A DNA stretch of 64,000 nt, taken from the NCBI RefSeq assembly GCF_030272615.1, contig NC_081407.1:437194230-437258229 (forward strand), read 5' to 3'. The position numbers were made by a program, and so were the translations under genes. This document shows positions 59,794-64,000 of the stretch, one piece after another. The first letter of the stretch is position 1, and each line of letters starts with the position of its first letter. The stretch is from Cryptomeria japonica (taxonomy: Eukaryota > Streptophyta > Pinopsida > Cupressales > Cupressaceae). Below the pieces are notes generated by a model, which saw nothing but the letters and a program-made list of their open reading frames with translations, had not been told where the DNA came from and made no database searches.

Positions 59794-60741
59794 CTACTCA
59801 AGTCTGCCTATCGCGGCGGTTCGCTTGACATTGAAAAGAGAAGACGCCGCAGCACAATTTGAAGGGGGATTTGCAGCAAAAGGAGCATTATTTAAGCGCT
59901 GCTGCTTTAATGCGGCCATATAACTATGCACCTCCTCTGCAACCATCTCCTGCATTACAGCCAGAAACTCCGTAGGATTTACATGTGACCGGGGGCTCAG
60001 AATAGGAGCCAGCGTCTGCGACAGCGCGTTATTGATCGCAGAGCTTATCCATTCCATGGCCTCTTGAGCCTTAATGTAGCCGGAAGGAGCAGGTGAGCCC
60101 ACGGTCACATGACAGGGGGGAACGATTGAGAGCGAGGTCGATGGCGAAGGGGGTTTTGATGGGCTATCTGTGCCGGGAGGTGAAAGGCTGAGAAAGGTTG
60201 GCGGATCGCAGGCCTTATTTAAATCGGTGACACTATTATTGACTGTTGCGAGGCGCGGCAGAGGTCTGTAGACAGTGGAATCGGATCCAGGGGGCGAACA
60301 AGGCTTCTTCATCTTATTTCCCTGTCCAGAATCCTCATCTTCCAGGCAACGCTTTCGATCGCCATCTTCCTCCGAGCTAACCACAGCACCCTCTGCGCAG
60401 CGCCTCCGCAGAGTGGAATTCCAGTGATTTTTAATCGCATTGTCGGTGCGCCCTGATAACATTCTCGCAATAGTGGCCCATTTGTTGCCGTGCTGCGCAT
60501 GAGCTCTTATAATGGTGGCGTCCTCTTCAGGAGTAAAAGGTTGGTGCTCTACCTGAGGACTCAGCTGGTTGCACCACCGCAGCCTACAGGACTTCCCTGA
60601 TCTCCCTGGAATGGCCTTACTTATAAGCGACCAGTTCCTCGGCCCGTATTTCTGCACATACCGCTGTAATGCTGCATCTTCTTCAGGGCTCCACGGCCCT
60701 TTAATTCTATCAATCTCTTCACTATTTCTCAGCGACGCCAT
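59794..60741 (-). CDS. R2R3-MYB transcription factor, S22 (MYB44-like) group
   Basis: An intact single-exon gene of 315 residues. The ATG at 60741 is preferred over one 51 bases upstream because [22 protein letters not shown] is the normal opening. R2 spans residues 11-60 with Trp 17, 37 and 56; R3 spans 61-114 with Phe 69 and Trp 88 and 107 ([30 protein letters not shown]). Both S22 signatures follow: [11 protein letters not shown] (183-193) and [20 protein letters not shown] (258-277). A basic stretch near 130-146 may aid nuclear import. Known for the group: nuclear factors binding AACnG sites, acting in ABA, auxin, drought and wound responses; Arabidopsis members are also intronless. Codon and base composition are far more GC-rich than the surroundings, as expected for a live gene among decayed repeats. 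MYB44/70/73/77 cannot be told apart here. Confidence 0.96.
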   Translation of the reverse strand: MASLRNSEEIDRIKGPWSPEEDAALQRYVQKYGPRNWSLISKAIPGRSGKSCRLRWCNQLSPQVEHQPFTPEEDATIIRAHAQHGNKWATIARMLSGRTDNAIKNHWNSTLRRRCAEGAVVSSEEDGDRKRCLEDEDSGQGNKMKKPCSPPGSDSTVYRPLPRLATVNNSVTDLNKACDPPTFLSLSPPGTDSPSKPPSPSTSLSIVPPCHVTVGSPAPSGYIKAQEAMEWISSAINNALSQTLAPILSPRSHVNPTEFLAVMQEMVAEEVHSYMAALKQQRLNNAPFAANPPSNCAAASSLFNVKRTAAIGRLE

Positions 60742-60986
60742 TGAAAAAAACCTCAACCTAATACATCCTGGAGCTAAAACCAGAAGAAACAATTTTTTTT
60801 AGGGTTTATAACAATGATCCACCAAGACACCAGAGAGGCAGAAGATCCTCTGTTTTTTTCTCTCTGTTGCACAGAGAGGGGGGGCACAATGGACTTATTG
60901 AGTCGAATTCGGGGACCGGCGCCACCTGTCCATGCCACCGGCTGGGCCGGTAGTTGTGGGGCTCCGCTTTGCAGCTGTGGCGCAGT

Positions 60987-60994
60987 ACACGTGT
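60987..60994. promoter_or_regulatory. ABRE/G-box ACACGTGT
   Basis: ACACGTGT followed by CC, a classical bZIP (ABF) target core, about 245 bases upstream of the MYB start codon. Confidence 0.55.
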
Positions 60995-61212
60995 CCTTCC
61001 AGGCCTCGAAATTGACCGGGCCAGGCTGGCCTCCACGGCGCGCCGAATTTGACCGAACCGCAGGGGGGGAATCCCCCGATCGACGTCTCACCTGCCCAAA
61101 AAATGTTTTCACTTGATTTCTGCTGAGCTGGCGAAAGCGACAGGTTATTATAAACCGTCAGACTCTCCACACGCCGTTCCGTACGATTGGGCCTCGCCAG
61201 CCAGGAAATTCC

Positions 61213-61233
61213 AATTAACGGCGTCCGTTAATT
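61213..61233. promoter_or_regulatory. Palindromic MYB-type site (AACGG pair)
   Basis: AATTAACGG facing CCGTTAATT around a 3-base centre. AACGG fits the AACnG core bound by S22 MYBs. Confidence 0.5.
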
Positions 61234-61257
61234 ACCCACGCGCCGCATGGTCCCATT

Positions 61258-61278
61258 GTTTAACGGCTGCCGTTAAAC
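61258..61278. promoter_or_regulatory. Perfect palindrome with paired AACGG sites
   Basis: GTTTAACGGC and GCCGTTAAAC separated by one T. A second facing pair of the same core, 45 bases from the first. Confidence 0.55.
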
Positions 61279-61314
61279 TGTCGTTGCGGCCGTTGATTTG
61301 CCGCCACACATATG

Positions 61315-61322
61315 CCACGTGG
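61315..61322. promoter_or_regulatory. G-box CCACGTGG
   Basis: Perfect 8-base palindrome with the CACGTG core, a bZIP/bHLH target, about 575 bases upstream of the MYB start codon. Confidence 0.55.
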
Positions 61323-61620
61323 AGGCCGAGGAGAGGGTTGTTTATTCGGATAAGAATGGAGAATAGTCGTGTAATTTTAGTAAACGTCACGGTCACATGA
61401 GAGGGAGGTGGGCTAACCGACCTGGCTTTTGGGCGCGGAAGTCTACATATGCGGCTTGTAATCATTTGGGGCAAATAATTGGGTTTAGCGGCTTGGCTCG
61501 GCGGGCCCCACCAAAATATGAAATATGAATGCACGGTCCTTACTTTTCCAAAGTAAAATTCCATAGCAAACTGTCTTTTGTCGCTTTTATGCTCTAATCG
61601 TTTCGTTTGTCGTTTCAAAA

Positions 61621-62050
61621 CATAATATAGTATTTTTATTTTTTTTAAATAAATTTTTTATTTTTTATTTTTTTTAAAAAGAGGCATGATTATTGTTTTT
61701 TTCTCCTATAACGCGGCGAGGATAACCAGCGACTTAGAATCGCGGATTTGTTGGAAACTAGGATTCCAATAAGCCAATTATTTTGCTATCCCTACACTCC
61801 AAAAGGAAACTTGTTTTATTTTTTTGGTACCTTTTTCTTTTAATGTCGAAACTTTGTTGGTAGAAAGAGACAAAGGTTTCAATTTGTTTAGGGTGGAGTA
61901 GTTTAAGTAATTTCGGCTTTGTTTAGGCTATGAGGGTGGTTGATTTATTTAAATATATAGAGAATGGTTATAGGTTCAAATTTTATTTTGGAAGTTGTGT
62001 TAATGTAGGGTAATTTAAGTGATGGTGAATGAATGAATGAAGATTTTAAT
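61621..62050. other. Spacer upstream of the MYB promoter
   Basis: A/T-rich again from 61620 onward. No gene seen. Confidence 0.5.
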
Positions 62051-63335
<1,285 letters not shown>

Positions 63336-63379
63336 GTTATGTATTGTGGAAATTTGATCAAATTAATTGATTTTAATGA

Positions 63380-63790
63380 TGTCTATGAGACTAGGTAATC
63401 TATGGGATCAAAACCGAGGACAACACAATGATCTCTAAAGAACCAATCGACCACCAACTTGGGAAGCAACCCAAGAGCGTCCACTAATCCTTTCCGATTA
63501 GGTTTCTTTTGCTATGAATTTTGACCAAGTAATCTGTCATTTGAACTATCTGTTCTTCTTTGAACAAAGTATTAGAGACTCAAATTTTAGGATATACGTA
63601 TATTTGCTCCAAATGTCATCAAAAGTTGGGCAATCCATGATGTAATGCCATTCTGTTTTGACTGATCCAAACTTGCAAAGAAGACAAACCCTGTTAGCTC
63701 ATTCCTCTTTGGGTGTTTTCCACGTGTTAAGAGTTTATAGTAAAGTAAAGACATCAATTTTTCACAATTCATGAAACTAGTACAATTGTT
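63380..63790 (-). mobile_element. LINE fragment with zf-RVT domain
   Basis: Minus strand, about 63600-63700: VCLLCKFGSVKTEWHYIMDC, then PTFDDIW. This is the zf-RVT pattern (C-x2-C ... H ... C) at the end of plant LINE ORF2. The downstream part matches 58390-58620. No RT core is present, so it is a short dead fragment. Confidence 0.7.
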
Positions 63791-63792
63791 TA

Positions 63793-64000
63793 TGGATTAG
63801 ATTATGCGTTAGATTTTAGCATCAATGTTTCAGATCACACTCTGGATTAGATTGTGTGTTGTTTTTTATCATCAATGTTTCAGATCACACTCTGGATTAG
63901 ATTGTGTGTTGTTTTTTATCATCAATGTTTCAGATCACACTCTGGATTAGATTGTGTGTTGGTTTTTAGCATCAACATCTCAAATCATACATGAGTGTGA
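63793..64000. repeat. 50-bp tandem array, running off the window
   Basis: Units start at 63793, 63843, 63893 and 63943 (TGGATTAGATTGTGTGTTG...ATCAATGTTTCAGATCACAC). Units two and three are nearly identical; the first and last are more diverged. The unit is homologous to the core of the inverted arm at 62051-62151. Confidence 0.92.

Larger units (their letters stand above)
60742..61620 (-). promoter_or_regulatory. MYB 5' UTR and promoter region
   Basis: GC-richer than the rest of the window. TATA candidates on the minus strand are TTATAAAC at about 60803-60811 and TTTATAATAA at about 61144-61153. Which is used is unknown; the first would leave a very short leader. The region holds two ACGT-core boxes and two palindromic AACGG pairs, listed separately. 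Confidence 0.6.

Noticed and set aside
60309-61170. Several overlapping frames on both strands around the MYB start
   Set aside because: Shadows of the MYB gene and of its GC-rich promoter, where stop codons are rare.

Overview
The window looks like nuclear DNA of a large, repeat-rich plant genome. The only clearly functional gene is an R2R3-MYB of the plant S22 (MYB44/70/73/77) group. Almost everything else recognisable is plant LTR retrotransposons, plant L1-type LINEs, foldback/MITE-like elements and microsatellites in AT-rich spacer. Old, nested, decaying elements and long gene-free spacers would fit a gymnosperm, but no feature read here fixes the species.

Layout. 1-19 kb is a nest: a Ty3/gypsy integrase fragment with its non-coding tail; a Tork-like Copia fossil (3359-8083, minus, 5-bp duplication CCTAC); and a LINE-like retroposon (8609-19083, minus, 17-bp duplication) split by a chromovirus-type gypsy element (9546-18219, plus, about 2-kb LTRs, duplication AACCC). 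19-29 kb is spacer with tandem duplications, a 22-bp-type minisatellite and two interleaved foldback elements. 29.4-32.4 kb is a 5'-truncated LINE with an 18-bp duplication that carries an extra open frame after its RNase H domain. 34-42 kb holds a possible Helitron end, a broken intronless TCTP copy, an apparent solo LTR (36376-37637, duplication GGGTC) and spacer. 42.4-55.4 kb is a second mosaic: a retroposon tail, half of an Angela/SIRE-like Copia element, a plant-mobile-domain (PMD) fossil and a LINE with ORF1 but no ORF2. 55-59 kb is spacer with tandem duplications.

59.8-61.6 kb is the genic island. An intact, intronless MYB gene on the minus strand has a GC-richer upstream region with two G-box/ABRE cores and two palindromic AACGG pairs, consistent with ABA/stress control and possible self-recognition. 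Beyond it a pair of 100-bp inverted arms encloses long microsatellites, and the core of the same arm is amplified as a 50-bp tandem array at the right edge.

All boundaries were read by eye. LTR, duplication and palindrome positions are exact where given. Domain limits inside the fossils are approximate.
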